DNA of 64,000 bases, from the NCBI RefSeq assembly GCF_001908185.1, contig NZ_LGHM01000042.1, forward strand, positions 23,879-87,878, in the 5' to 3' direction. The notes under the pieces were generated by a model. It was given only the letters and a program-made list of their open reading frames with translations. It had not been told where the DNA came from and searched no databases. The translations under genes were made by a program, and so were the position numbers. Of this stretch, positions 24,198-33,080 are shown in pieces. The DNA comes from Bradyrhizobium sp. AS23.2 (GTDB lineage Bacteria > Pseudomonadota > Alphaproteobacteria > Rhizobiales > Xanthobacteraceae). Each line of letters starts with the position of its first letter. Position 1 is the first letter of the stretch.

Positions 24198-25286
24198 TCA
24201 GCGCCCTTCCGGCCGATTCGCGGTCGCATCGCGGTCGGTCCGGACCCAGGCCGCCGCCAGCTCCCAGGCAACGGACAGTATGATCGGTCCTATGAACAGA
24301 CCGATGATCCCGTGTGCGATCGTTCCACCGATCACCCCAATCAGGATGACGAGCGTCGGCGTGGTCAGGCCGCGCCCCATGACGAGCGGTTTCAGGATGT
24401 TGTCGAGCAGCCCGACGATGACGAGGAACACGGTGAGCAGCAGCGCCGTGGTCACATCCTTGTCCATCCAGATCCAGATGATGACGGGAATGAGCACGAG
24501 GGCCGCACCAAGTTGCACGATCGACAGCAGCAGAACGATGACGGCTAGCAAACCCGCGCTCGGAATGGCAGCAAGTTTGAAGCCGATGCCGGCCAGCAAT
24601 GCCTGGATGATCGCGACCCCGATCACGCCCTGCGATACCGCCCGAATGGTCGCGCCGGCGAGCTCGAGAAAATGCTCGCTCTGCTCCGGCACGACGCGGA
24701 TCAGGAAGCCACGGACCGCATCGACGAGCTGCGGCCCGTACGGAAAGAGGAAGCCGGCTACGAGCACCGACAGCAGAAACTGGAGCGTGCCGACGCCGGC
24801 GCTGCCGGCAAATGACAGCATCATCCCGGCAAGCGGCTTGAGGTAGGGCGTCACCTCGCGCAACACAGCGCGCACGTTGGTGTAGGCCAGATTCCAGAGG
24901 TCGTAGAGCTGGGGACCGATCAATGGCCAGCCCTTGATCTGCTCAGGCGCGGCCTGAAGCGCGAGATCGCCGGCGCTGATCTGGCTCGCAATGTCCTTGA
25001 TCCCCTCGACCGCGCTGAGACCGAGCCAGGCGGCGGGGCCAATGACGATGCCCAGCATGATCAGCGTCAGAATGGTCGCGGCGGCACGGGGTCGGCCGCC
25101 GAGGCGTTTGGCGAGCCAGCTGAACACTGGATAGAACGCGACCGCCAGCACCGCGCTCCAGGTCAGGATCGGCACGAACGGCTCGATGATAAGGAAGGTC
25201 CATAGGATCAGCAGCGCCAGCAATCCAAGCCGGATCACGAACTGGACGACGTCATCGGTGGACAGAAGGTGGCGAAGTGTCTTCAA
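24198..25286 (-). CDS. AI-2E family permease
   Basis: A 362-residue membrane protein with about eight helices. The N-terminal pair (LLALLILWTFLIIEPFVPIL, LAVAFYPVFSWLAKRLGG) and the C-terminal block (VFLVIVGLLDNILKPLVMG, GLFIGPIILSVAWEL) are typical of the AI-2E/UPF0118 family. Members move small molecules or ions (autoinducer-2, Na+/H+), and the substrate here is unknown. A FixK box lies 66 bases upstream. Confidence 0.9.
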   Translation of the reverse strand: MKTLRHLLSTDDVVQFVIRLGLLALLILWTFLIIEPFVPILTWSAVLAVAFYPVFSWLAKRLGGRPRAAATILTLIMLGIVIGPAAWLGLSAVEGIKDIASQISAGDLALQAAPEQIKGWPLIGPQLYDLWNLAYTNVRAVLREVTPYLKPLAGMMLSFAGSAGVGTLQFLLSVLVAGFLFPYGPQLVDAVRGFLIRVVPEQSEHFLELAGATIRAVSQGVIGVAIIQALLAGIGFKLAAIPSAGLLAVIVLLLSIVQLGAALVLIPVIIWIWMDKDVTTALLLTVFLVIVGLLDNILKPLVMGRGLTTPTLVILIGVIGGTIAHGIIGLFIGPIILSVAWELAAAWVRTDRDATANRPEGR

Positions 25287-25352
25287 GGCCTGTTGCCCGG
25301 ATTTGAAGGCGGCATGTGCGCAGAGGCTAAGGTCGGGTCTCGCGCCGCAGGC

Positions 25353-25366
25353 TTGATCCAGATCAA
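25353..25366. promoter_or_regulatory. FNR/FixK box upstream of the AI-2E permease
   Basis: TTGATCCAGATCAA is a perfect consensus match, 66 bases before the permease ATG. Confidence 0.75.
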
Positions 25367-25460
25367 GCTGATGAAATCCGTCTTCCGCCTGACCGACCGC
25401 CGCCGGTATGGATCGCCGCTCTTCGGCCCTACCGTCCCTGGAAGCGGCGCAGGCTGCGCT

Positions 25461-26486
25461 TCAATGCGGCGGCGGGATCAGGGCACGCAGGATGTCCGGC
25501 TTCCAGGCCTGACGGGCGCTGTCGAAGGCCGCGAAATCATGGTCGAACTGCCAATAGGCCCATGACCAGCCAAGTCTGTCGGCGCTTCTCGCCACGAACG
25601 ACAGGTATCTCACGCGACTATCGGACGGAGCACGCTCGTACACCCCGAATTCGCCGAGATAAATGGGGCGCTTCTCTCTCTCCGCCCAAAGACGCATTTT
25701 CTTGAAATCAAAGGCGGTCTTGGCTTCGTCATCCGCACTGCCCCAATCCAGCGGCCCGATCCTGGAAAACGTTCGAGACCACGGCGCGCCTTGATGCGTA
25801 AATCGTATCGGCGCGTAATAGTGAAACGTAACGATGAGGTTCCTGTCGTCGGCGGGCAGGACCAGCTCGTCAACCGGGATATCATCCGTGTTGAGAACAG
25901 CGGCAATCACCGGACGCTCGCGGTTGGTGCGGCGGATGATGCCAAGGCATTCATTGAGGAGAGAGTTCCAGCGGGCGGACGTCATCTGCCCCCCAGGCTC
26001 ATTCAAGACTTCAAAGACAAGCGCGGGGTATTTCCCGGCGTAGCGCTCGGCGATCTGGCGCCAGAATGCCTTGAGCTTCTCGGCGCATCCGGAAACATCG
26101 CTTTGACAGACATGGGTGTTGTGTTCGTCAACGATGGGAATGAGGTTCCTCGCGAGAACCGCTTCGATGACACCGTCAAGCCGCCTCAGCACGATCTCAT
26201 CCAGGACGTTCCCGGAGCCCATGAACTTGAAGCCGAAGAAATTGATCCTGACGTGCGAAAATCCGGCCTTTTTGATCGCCGCCAGGTTGTCCAGACGGAA
26301 CGGCGCGTTCTGGCCGCCTTCCCAGATTCCATCATAGCCGAGAATGTTGATCCCGCGGCCCAATCTCGCCGCATCGCGGGAAGCGTCCTGCTCGGCGCCA
26401 TGGGCCTGGGAAAAGAGCGATGCGAATAAAAAGGCCGTGGCTGCAAGATTGAGGCTTCTCGGCCAACGCGCGCGGATAGCGGTCAT
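25461..26486 (-). CDS. Glycoside hydrolase family 5 endoglycanase
   Basis: A 341-residue exported enzyme. The start at 26486 leads into a signal peptide ending SQAHGA; the open frame upstream overlaps the polymerase gene and is not coding. The GH5 fold begins LGRGINILGYDGIWEGG. The acid/base glutamate is in FEVLNEPGG and the nucleophile in IYLGEFGVYE. It is the last gene of the exopolysaccharide locus on this strand. In EPS loci such enzymes trim or release polymer. The substrate is probably the locus's own polysaccharide, by inference. Confidence 0.9.
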   Translation of the reverse strand: MTAIRARWPRSLNLAATAFLFASLFSQAHGAEQDASRDAARLGRGINILGYDGIWEGGQNAPFRLDNLAAIKKAGFSHVRINFFGFKFMGSGNVLDEIVLRRLDGVIEAVLARNLIPIVDEHNTHVCQSDVSGCAEKLKAFWRQIAERYAGKYPALVFEVLNEPGGQMTSARWNSLLNECLGIIRRTNRERPVIAAVLNTDDIPVDELVLPADDRNLIVTFHYYAPIRFTHQGAPWSRTFSRIGPLDWGSADDEAKTAFDFKKMRLWAEREKRPIYLGEFGVYERAPSDSRVRYLSFVARSADRLGWSWAYWQFDHDFAAFDSARQAWKPDILRALIPPPH

Positions 26487-26506
26487 CCTGCTTCCATTCG
26501 TAAAAG

Positions 26507-27793
26507 CTAAAAATCTGTCTGCGGCACCGGACGGCACGTCGCGAAGAAAAGCGAGACAAGGAGCACCGACGTGAACATCGTCGAACGAAGGAACGTCGTC
26601 TCCGTGAAATTGGTTTGAAAGCTGAGGACGACAAATCCGATGATGAGGGCGCAGTGCGACCGATTGATCGATTGGGCGGCAATCAGATGGAGAACCTTGT
26701 TCGAAAACAGGAGGACGCTCGCGGCAAAAAGTGTGCACCCCAGAAATCCCGTCTCCATGAGGATCGCGATGTAGCCGCTGTGATAATTATCGAGCACCCA
26801 GCCATGGTTCTGTTCGAAATAGTCGTAGATCGACGGGACCGTCCAGAAACCGTTGATCCCAAAACCGAGCAACGGCGCGTCGTCGAAATGGCTTATAGCG
26901 TACTGCCAGATGAAGGTTCGCTCGGTGAAATCGATGGACGCATCGCCGACATGGATGGCATCGTATCCCGTCACATAGAAATAGAGGATCAGGAGGCCGG
27001 CCAGAGTGCACATGACGAACGGCAGGACCGCATAGATCCTCATGCAACGGACCGACCACATCGAGGTCACGAGCAGTGCACAGGCTGCCAGGGCAACAGC
27101 ACCGGCACCTCGCGATTCCGACGCGAGGACACACGTTGACGCAAGGAGGAACGTCACGAGGAAAGCCGGCCACCCCTGCTCCCTCATCTTCAGGTAGCAG
27201 GCAAAGAACATCAGGTACGCGCCGACGAAACCAAGCGTCTGCTTTGATTCATAAACGCCTTGCCATTGACCATTATGCATCCAGCTATGGTCTATCCCGA
27301 TATCGGGCACGGCCAACGCACAGAAAGCCGATGCGGCAACCAATATGAAAAGCCCGAGAGCTGTGGCCCTCACGACCTCGTCGATGTCGATCCGCGTGAT
27401 CAGGCAGAATGCGCCAAAGGTCGTCATCGCAAGCGCCGCGCTCTTCATGATCGCTGCGGCACTAAGGCTGGTCCAGAACACGGAGATGACCGCGAACGTG
27501 TAGAACGCGACCAGCGCGGTCAAATCCGGATTGAACTGCAACCGCAGACGCGGGCGCACGAATGCGCTTGCATAGATGAGGACGCTCCACATCAGGAGCG
27601 CAACGGCCTGTTGCAGAAAGGTCAGCTCCGTCGGCAGCAGCGCGGTGTTGAATGTGCCCATCGATGCGACCACGTTGAAAGTGATCGAACAGCTGATAGC
27701 GGACTTGGCAATCTTCTCAACGCCAACGCTGCGCGTCTTCCAGATCGCGCTCGCGAGTGCCCCGGAATCCACCTCGGTCTGCAGGCTGGCCAT
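26507..27793 (-). CDS. O-antigen ligase / Wzy-type polymerase
   Basis: A 428-residue membrane protein with about 11 helices. A large outside loop near residues 290-330 contains ERTFIWQYAISHFDDAPLLG and GINGFW, as in O-antigen ligase and EPS polymerase proteins, followed by HSGYIAILMETGFLG. It would join repeat units outside the inner membrane. It is divergent from the flippase gene and upstream of the GH5 gene by 20 bases, likely one operon. Confidence 0.85.
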   Translation of the reverse strand: MASLQTEVDSGALASAIWKTRSVGVEKIAKSAISCSITFNVVASMGTFNTALLPTELTFLQQAVALLMWSVLIYASAFVRPRLRLQFNPDLTALVAFYTFAVISVFWTSLSAAAIMKSAALAMTTFGAFCLITRIDIDEVVRATALGLFILVAASAFCALAVPDIGIDHSWMHNGQWQGVYESKQTLGFVGAYLMFFACYLKMREQGWPAFLVTFLLASTCVLASESRGAGAVALAACALLVTSMWSVRCMRIYAVLPFVMCTLAGLLILYFYVTGYDAIHVGDASIDFTERTFIWQYAISHFDDAPLLGFGINGFWTVPSIYDYFEQNHGWVLDNYHSGYIAILMETGFLGCTLFAASVLLFSNKVLHLIAAQSINRSHCALIIGFVVLSFQTNFTETTFLRSTMFTSVLLVSLFFATCRPVPQTDF

Positions 27794-28005
27794 GAGTTGA
27801 CCATCCTTAAGCGCGGTTAATTATTTGCTATCGCGGGTTGATCTCCACTCCCCACCCCTTACACGACCGCCCGGATTTTAAGAACTTGGTAACGGTACGA
27901 GCCTCGCTCGAGACGGAGACCGCGCATTAACACTCGCGATTTCCTGGCATGCTAGGCTGTCGCCGCTATCGCAACGCGTATTTTCGGGGGGCGCCCGTAT
28001 CTTCG

Positions 28006-29352
28006 ATGATCGAGTCCATTGTTCAGTTTTTGCGGCGTGACATCACGCGCGGTGTCGTCGGGACCATCCTTCTCAAGGTTGGCAGCGGCGCGTTCGCATT
28101 TGCGTTGTTCTCGCTGGCGGCACGAACCATGTCGCCTGATGGATTTGGCATCTTTGCGACCTGGCTTTCGGTTGCCCAGATGGCAGCGGTCGTGGGACTG
28201 GTCGGCCAGGAATCGCTTCTGGTGCGATTCCTGAACGAGTATCGCGTGGGAGATCAACCCGACCTCACGAAGGGTGTGCTGCTATCGAGCTTGAGGATTT
28301 CTTCCATCGCGATGCTGATTGCGATCGGCTCGATCGCGATCGTGGCGGATATGAGGGGCGACGAGTGGCTGCTGATCCTCGCGGTGTCAGTCTACACTGC
28401 CGTGAATGCGGGGCTGATGCTCGGCAGTCAGGTCGCACGGTCGCTGGTCAGCATCCTGATGGGGGAAGGAAACAGGGAGCTCTTCTGGCGGGTCGCCGTC
28501 GTCCTGTTTCTGCTCGCCGTTTTATCCGGTCACCGACAGCTCGATCCCGCCGAATTGATCGCCGTGATGACGATCGCGATGTCGGTGGGCCTGGTCGCGC
28601 AGATCGTTGCGATTGCGCGAGCCCTGCCGGACTTCCGCGGCACGGCGGCGCGCTCCGAGACGTCCCGCTGGAGATCGAGTTCGCTTCATTTCTGGGTCGC
28701 GTCTATCCTCGAAGCCGCAAACCAGTATTTCGACATCATTCTGGTCTACTGGATGCTGGATCCGGCAACCGCCGGAATCTATTTCGCCGCTTCGCGCCTC
28801 GCCAATATCTTCGCCATGGTGTCGGCCGCACTGTACAGTTTCGGCGCACGCCGGCTTCCATCGCTGTACTTCAGCAAGAACCACCAGGAATTCGGGCGGA
28901 CGTTGCAGCTCATGGCGGAAGTAACGGCGCTGTGCGTGGTCAGCGGACTTCTCCTGATCTGGATTGGCGGCCCCTATCTTCTCAAGCTGTTCGGGCCTCA
29001 TTTCGCCGCGCAGCACTGGGTCCTGATCGTGCTTGGAGTCGGAACGGCCTTCCAGGCGGCGGGAGGTCCATCTGCGGCGATATTGCAGCTCACGGGCCAT
29101 GAGCGTGAGTATGTCCCCGTCGTTGCCGCAAACGTTGCGTTGCGGCTGGTCGGATTTCTCGTCCTGATTCCCTGGCTCGGCGTGCTTGGTGCGGCGATCT
29201 CGGCGACTGTGTCGCTGGCGCTCGCGACCATCGCCCTCAACATTCTCTGCCGCCGGCGAACCGGGGTCGATCCTTCAATTCTTGTGCTTTTGCGCTTCCC
29301 GTCATCGAAGCGCGGCGCCTATGCGGTCCGTGGCGCCGACTCGGGCGACTAG
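28006..29352 (+). CDS. Wzx-type polysaccharide flippase
   Basis: A 448-residue protein with about 12 membrane helices, starting MIESIVQFLRRDITRG. An ATG at 27949 would add 19 residues of poor quality. Typical MATE/Wzx features are FALFSLAARTMSPDGFGIFA at the start, VYWMLDPATAGIYFAASRLA in the middle and VAANVALRLVGFLVLIPWLG near the end. It moves lipid-linked repeat units across the inner membrane. It lies in the EPS locus opposite the Wzz-type gene, with palindromic repeats between their stops. Confidence 0.88.
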   Translation: MIESIVQFLRRDITRGVVGTILLKVGSGAFAFALFSLAARTMSPDGFGIFATWLSVAQMAAVVGLVGQESLLVRFLNEYRVGDQPDLTKGVLLSSLRISSIAMLIAIGSIAIVADMRGDEWLLILAVSVYTAVNAGLMLGSQVARSLVSILMGEGNRELFWRVAVVLFLLAVLSGHRQLDPAELIAVMTIAMSVGLVAQIVAIARALPDFRGTAARSETSRWRSSSLHFWVASILEAANQYFDIILVYWMLDPATAGIYFAASRLANIFAMVSAALYSFGARRLPSLYFSKNHQEFGRTLQLMAEVTALCVVSGLLLIWIGGPYLLKLFGPHFAAQHWVLIVLGVGTAFQAAGGPSAAILQLTGHEREYVPVVAANVALRLVGFLVLIPWLGVLGAAISATVSLALATIALNILCRRRTGVDPSILVLLRFPSSKRGAYAVRGADSGD

Positions 29353-29400
29353 AGCATGATTCGGAAAAGTGTGAAGCGGTTTTCCGAAAAGATCATGCTC
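29352..29400. repeat. Palindromic intergenic repeat
   Basis: GAGCATGAT and its inverse at 29391-29400 enclose inner arms TCGGAAAA and TTTTCCGA. This resembles an interspersed palindrome known from Bradyrhizobium-type genomes. It overlaps the last base of the flippase stop. Confidence 0.65.
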
Positions 29401-29409
29401 AAACAATAA

Positions 29410-29454
29410 CCTAAAGCGCGATGACGATTCATCCCAATCTCATCGCGCTTTAGG
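29410..29454. terminator. 15-bp perfect stem-loop between convergent genes
   Basis: CCTAAAGCGCGATGA (29410-29424) pairs perfectly with TCATCGCGCTTTAGG (29440-29454) around a 15-base loop. It lies between the stops of the flippase and Wzz genes and may end both transcripts. It may also be a second copy-class of dispersed palindrome. Confidence 0.6.
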
Positions 29455-29508
29455 CGTCGTTTCGATCGCGGCAATCGCACGGTCCGGTGGTGCGTTGCCG
29501 AATGACCG

Positions 29509-31605
29509 TCAACCGACCAGGCCCAACACGTCGCCCTGACGACGAGACGCCGACGCGTCGGCCGGCACACGATTGACGACGAGCCCGGTCGGCACGGCGC
29601 CGAACCGGGAGAGCGCGGCCGTCGCCCTGCGCATCGCCGCTGACTCGACTGCGTCTTCGCAGGCCACCAGAATGACCAGGTCGGCGTGAGCGGCCAAAGC
29701 CGCCGCCTCCGGCTGCAAGGCCAGAGAGGTTGCATGGACGACGATCAGATCGAACTCCGAACGAATATCGTCCGTGGGCGACGACCCGGGCCCCTTGCCG
29801 GCGCCCAGAAGCAAGTCGACGCCGCCAAAGCTCGCCGTGGTCGTACCGTCCGCCTGCCCCTTGGCCGTTCCGGCCTCGGCGCCGCCGAGGTCCGGCTGCA
29901 CCTGGATCAGGACACTCAGCTTCCCCTTGTTCACCGCCCACCGGTTCAGCGACCGCGCAACGGTATTTCCGCCGGCCCGCTTCCCGACCGACATCACGAG
30001 CGCGACCTTGCCGCGGGGTTCGGGCAATTGCTCCAGCCTGTCAATCAGTGGGCGCAGATGAGGACCGAGATCCAGTTGAGCCGTCGCGGACACTGGACCT
30101 TGCCAGATGTTTCGGGTGACCTCGCCAGGCATTAGATCGGGAATGCGCGCCCACACGGGCGGACGTGACCACGCCCCGGGCTTACGCGGAGCCGGATCGG
30201 GTTCACGAACCTCCTGAACGGGTTTATCCGATCCACGTCCCGTGGCGGCGACGACTGCCGTCGATGTCAGCAGCGAGCCGATCGCCAGAGCGGCGAGCAG
30301 TAAAGGCAAAGGCGGAAGGGTCGATCGAAGCGGCGGAATGGCAGGCGAAGCAATCTTGGTCTGAGAGCTCTGCAAGAGGCGCTGCTCGTTCGTCGTTTTG
30401 GACCGCGAGAGGAACTGCTCGTAGATGTTCCTGTTGGCCTCGGCGTCACGCTGCAGCTCCTGGAGCCGGACCAGCGCTTGACCGTCGATCAGGAGCTGCG
30501 ATTCAGCAGCCTTCATCTGGCCTTCCAGCGCCTTCTGCTGATCGCGCTGCGCCTCATATTCCGACTTCGCGGTTTCGATGCCCTTCGACCGTTCAACCTC
30601 GATCTGCCTGTTCAGATCGTTCAGCTGGCTGTACGACATCACGAGGTCGGGATGACGATCGCCGAACACCGCCCGCTTCTGCGCGATCTGATCGTTGAGT
30701 GCCGACCGCAGGGCACGCAGAGCGTTCAGCAGATCCTGCTTGGCAGGGCCTTCGACCTTGCCTTTCAGGTCGCGCTGCGCCTGCTCGTAGCGGGCCTTCG
30801 CCTCTTCGGTCCGGGCGCGCGCAGCGGCAACCTGCTGCGACAGCTCGGTCACACGCAATTGCTGCGTCGTGGCATCCTTGCCGGCGTTGACGATCCTGTG
30901 CTCGAGCTTGAATGTGGCAACGGCGTCTTCCGACGCCCTCAATCTGTCGTTCAATGTCTTGAGCCGGCCGCTGAGCCAGTCGGCGGCCTCGTCAGTCGCC
31001 TCGGTGCGCATGCGCCCCTGACTAGCGACGAACGCCTCGGCTATTGCGTTTGCATAGTAAGCAGCCCGCTCCGGCCGGTTTGAGGTGAAGCGGATGGCGA
31101 TGACATAAGTGAGTCCGCGACGCGAAATCTCGAGACGGTTGCGGAATCGCTCGAGCAGGCGCGTGGAATCCGTGTGCCCTCCGGAAATGTCCTCGTCATC
31201 CTGAACTTTGAGCTGCTCGATCAGCGGCTTGAGAAAGCCGTCGGACTTCGCCACTTCAACCAGGCTCTGCAGCGCGGCGCTATCCTGCCCTATGCCCGGC
31301 AGCACGTCCTGCTCCGTGGTCACGCGTTGCTCGCGCGGATCGACGACGACCAGCGCCGTCGCTGCAAATCGAACCGGGAGCATCAGGAGGACAACGGCGC
31401 CGAGGGCGAAGATCGCGAGAGCGAGCGTCAGGATGCGACGGGCGTTTTCCCGGAAGAAGGAAAGTGCACCCGCGGCAGTGAGCACGCCGCCAAAGCGTGC
31501 GCCGGCTTCGCGAGCCTCACCGTTCGACGAATTCCGGGTCCGCCACGACGCGGAGACACCGTTCGATCCGGAACTGGTCGGGTCTGCGCGGCGACCGAAC
31601 GTCAT
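29509..31605 (-). CDS. Wzz/GumC-type polysaccharide co-polymerase with degenerate kinase domain
   Basis: A 698-residue inner-membrane protein. A helix near residues 58-77 precedes the Wzz domain (FAATALVVVDPREQRVTTEQ); a long periplasmic coiled coil spans about 190-400, with GNVR-like RDAEANRNIYEQFLSRSKTT. A second helix is near 433-455. The C-terminal 200 residues resemble a BY-kinase/CpsD domain (FDLIVVHATSLALQ, ADLVILVACEDAV), but the P-loop reads SVGKRAGGNTVA without GKS/T and there is no tyrosine-rich tail. It probably controls chain length without kinase activity. Confidence 0.87.
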   Translation of the reverse strand: MTFGRRADPTSSGSNGVSASWRTRNSSNGEAREAGARFGGVLTAAGALSFFRENARRILTLALAIFALGAVVLLMLPVRFAATALVVVDPREQRVTTEQDVLPGIGQDSAALQSLVEVAKSDGFLKPLIEQLKVQDDEDISGGHTDSTRLLERFRNRLEISRRGLTYVIAIRFTSNRPERAAYYANAIAEAFVASQGRMRTEATDEAADWLSGRLKTLNDRLRASEDAVATFKLEHRIVNAGKDATTQQLRVTELSQQVAAARARTEEAKARYEQAQRDLKGKVEGPAKQDLLNALRALRSALNDQIAQKRAVFGDRHPDLVMSYSQLNDLNRQIEVERSKGIETAKSEYEAQRDQQKALEGQMKAAESQLLIDGQALVRLQELQRDAEANRNIYEQFLSRSKTTNEQRLLQSSQTKIASPAIPPLRSTLPPLPLLLAALAIGSLLTSTAVVAATGRGSDKPVQEVREPDPAPRKPGAWSRPPVWARIPDLMPGEVTRNIWQGPVSATAQLDLGPHLRPLIDRLEQLPEPRGKVALVMSVGKRAGGNTVARSLNRWAVNKGKLSVLIQVQPDLGGAEAGTAKGQADGTTTASFGGVDLLLGAGKGPGSSPTDDIRSEFDLIVVHATSLALQPEAAALAAHADLVILVACEDAVESAAMRRATAALSRFGAVPTGLVVNRVPADASASRRQGDVLGLVG

Positions 31606-31889
31606 GGACTTTACTCGGATTCAACTGGCGAACACTGTTCAGTGGCCTGCCCTAACGTAAATATCTATGGTTAATCGGCGGTTACCCACTTTTCACGCGA
31701 CCATGACCAATTGGTTAACGGTCTCGCGTGACTCCGTCCGGGAACCACTTGAAAAATCGTGTGAACCATACCCGTCCGACAGGTCGCGCATTAACTCCGT
31801 TCATTGCTAATCGGTGTCCGCTCGATACGCGCATGATAGGTACGTCGTTAAGAAGGTGAAGATTTCGTTTCTTTAGTGGGTCGGGGTCC

Positions 31890-33066
31890 GTGCTCCATTA
31901 CCAGCCGAACAAGGAATTGGGTGAGACGACCGCGACAGCAGCCCCGCGGCTAAACAGCAGCGAGCGAAAGCTGCGCGTCCTTCTCGTACAGACCCAGGCC
32001 GAGAACGCGGGCGCACAGGAGATATCCAGGCTGCTCGGTGCCGGTCTGACGGCGCGCGGCCATCGCGTCACCAATCTGTTCTTCTTCCGCAAATCGGATT
32101 CATTCGATGAGCCCCCCCGATACGCTCTATTGCGCGTCGAGCCGGCCGGGCAATCCGCTCGCGCTGCTGCGGATGCTGTGGACGCTCGGCCATCATATCA
32201 GGACCACCCGGCCCGACGCCGTTCTGACCTTTCAGCACTTCGGCAACGTCATCGGCGCAGGCGTGTCGCGCCTCGTCAGCCGCGCGCCTGTGATCGCCAA
32301 CCAGGTTTCCTCCGCGATGTCGATGAGCTTGCCGGTTCGCACCGCCGACATCGTCATGGGCAGCCTCGGCTTCTTCGACCGCATAACGCTCAATTCGAAA
32401 GACATGCAGCGCGAATATTCGCGCTACCCCGCGGCCTATCGGTCGCGGATGGTGCATGTCCCACACGGCTTTGATGACAAAGCACTCACTCTGTCGAAGG
32501 AAGCTGCGCGACAGAATTTCAATCTGCCGCCGGACCGTATATTGCTCGGCTGCGCAGCAAGGCTGCACCCGCACAAGCGGCTTGATGCGGCGATACGTCT
32601 GTTGCCGGATGAACCGTCCTGGCACCTTGCACTGGCCGGCCAGGGCGCCGACGAAGCGCGGTTGAGGCTGCTGGCAGACGATTTGAAGGTGTCAGACAGA
32701 TTGCATCTGCTCGGCGAAATCGCGCCGCGCCAGATGGCCGATTTTCTCGCCTGTCTGGACGTGTTCGTCTTTCCGACGCAAGCCGAGACCTTCGGCCTCG
32801 CCGCGGTCGAGGCCGCGAACGCCGGCGTTCCCTCCGTCGTCACGGATCTTCCCGTGCTGCGCGAGGTGTTGTCCTTTGAAGGAAAGCCCACTGCACTCTT
32901 CGTCGATGCTTCAGATCATGCGAAGCTGTCGGCTGCCGTCTCCCGACTCCTGACCGACCAAACGCTGAGCGCCGAACTGCGCCAAAACGCCAAAGGCCTG
33001 AGGTTGCGCTATTCGGTAGATGCGATGGTGGAGGAATACGTTCAAATCCTCAACCAGGTCATTTGA
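31890..33066 (+). pseudogene. GT4-type glycosyltransferase interrupted by a +1 frameshift
   Basis: The N-terminal part (LRVLLVQTQAENAGAQEISR, GLTARGHRVTNLFFF) and the rest (from PDTLYCASSRPGNPLALLR to the end) lie in different frames that meet at seven C residues, 32112-32118. Removing one C joins DEPPDTLYC and gives a 391-residue enzyme. The GT-B donor domain has GCAARLHPHKRLDAAIRLL and the GT4 signature FVFPTQAETFGLAAVEAANA. It starts at GTG with a weak ribosome site. It should add a sugar to the EPS repeat unit. The run length suggests either a sequencing error or a slip-prone switch. Confidence 0.8.
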
Positions 33067-33080
33067 TTCGATGCGCTCGA

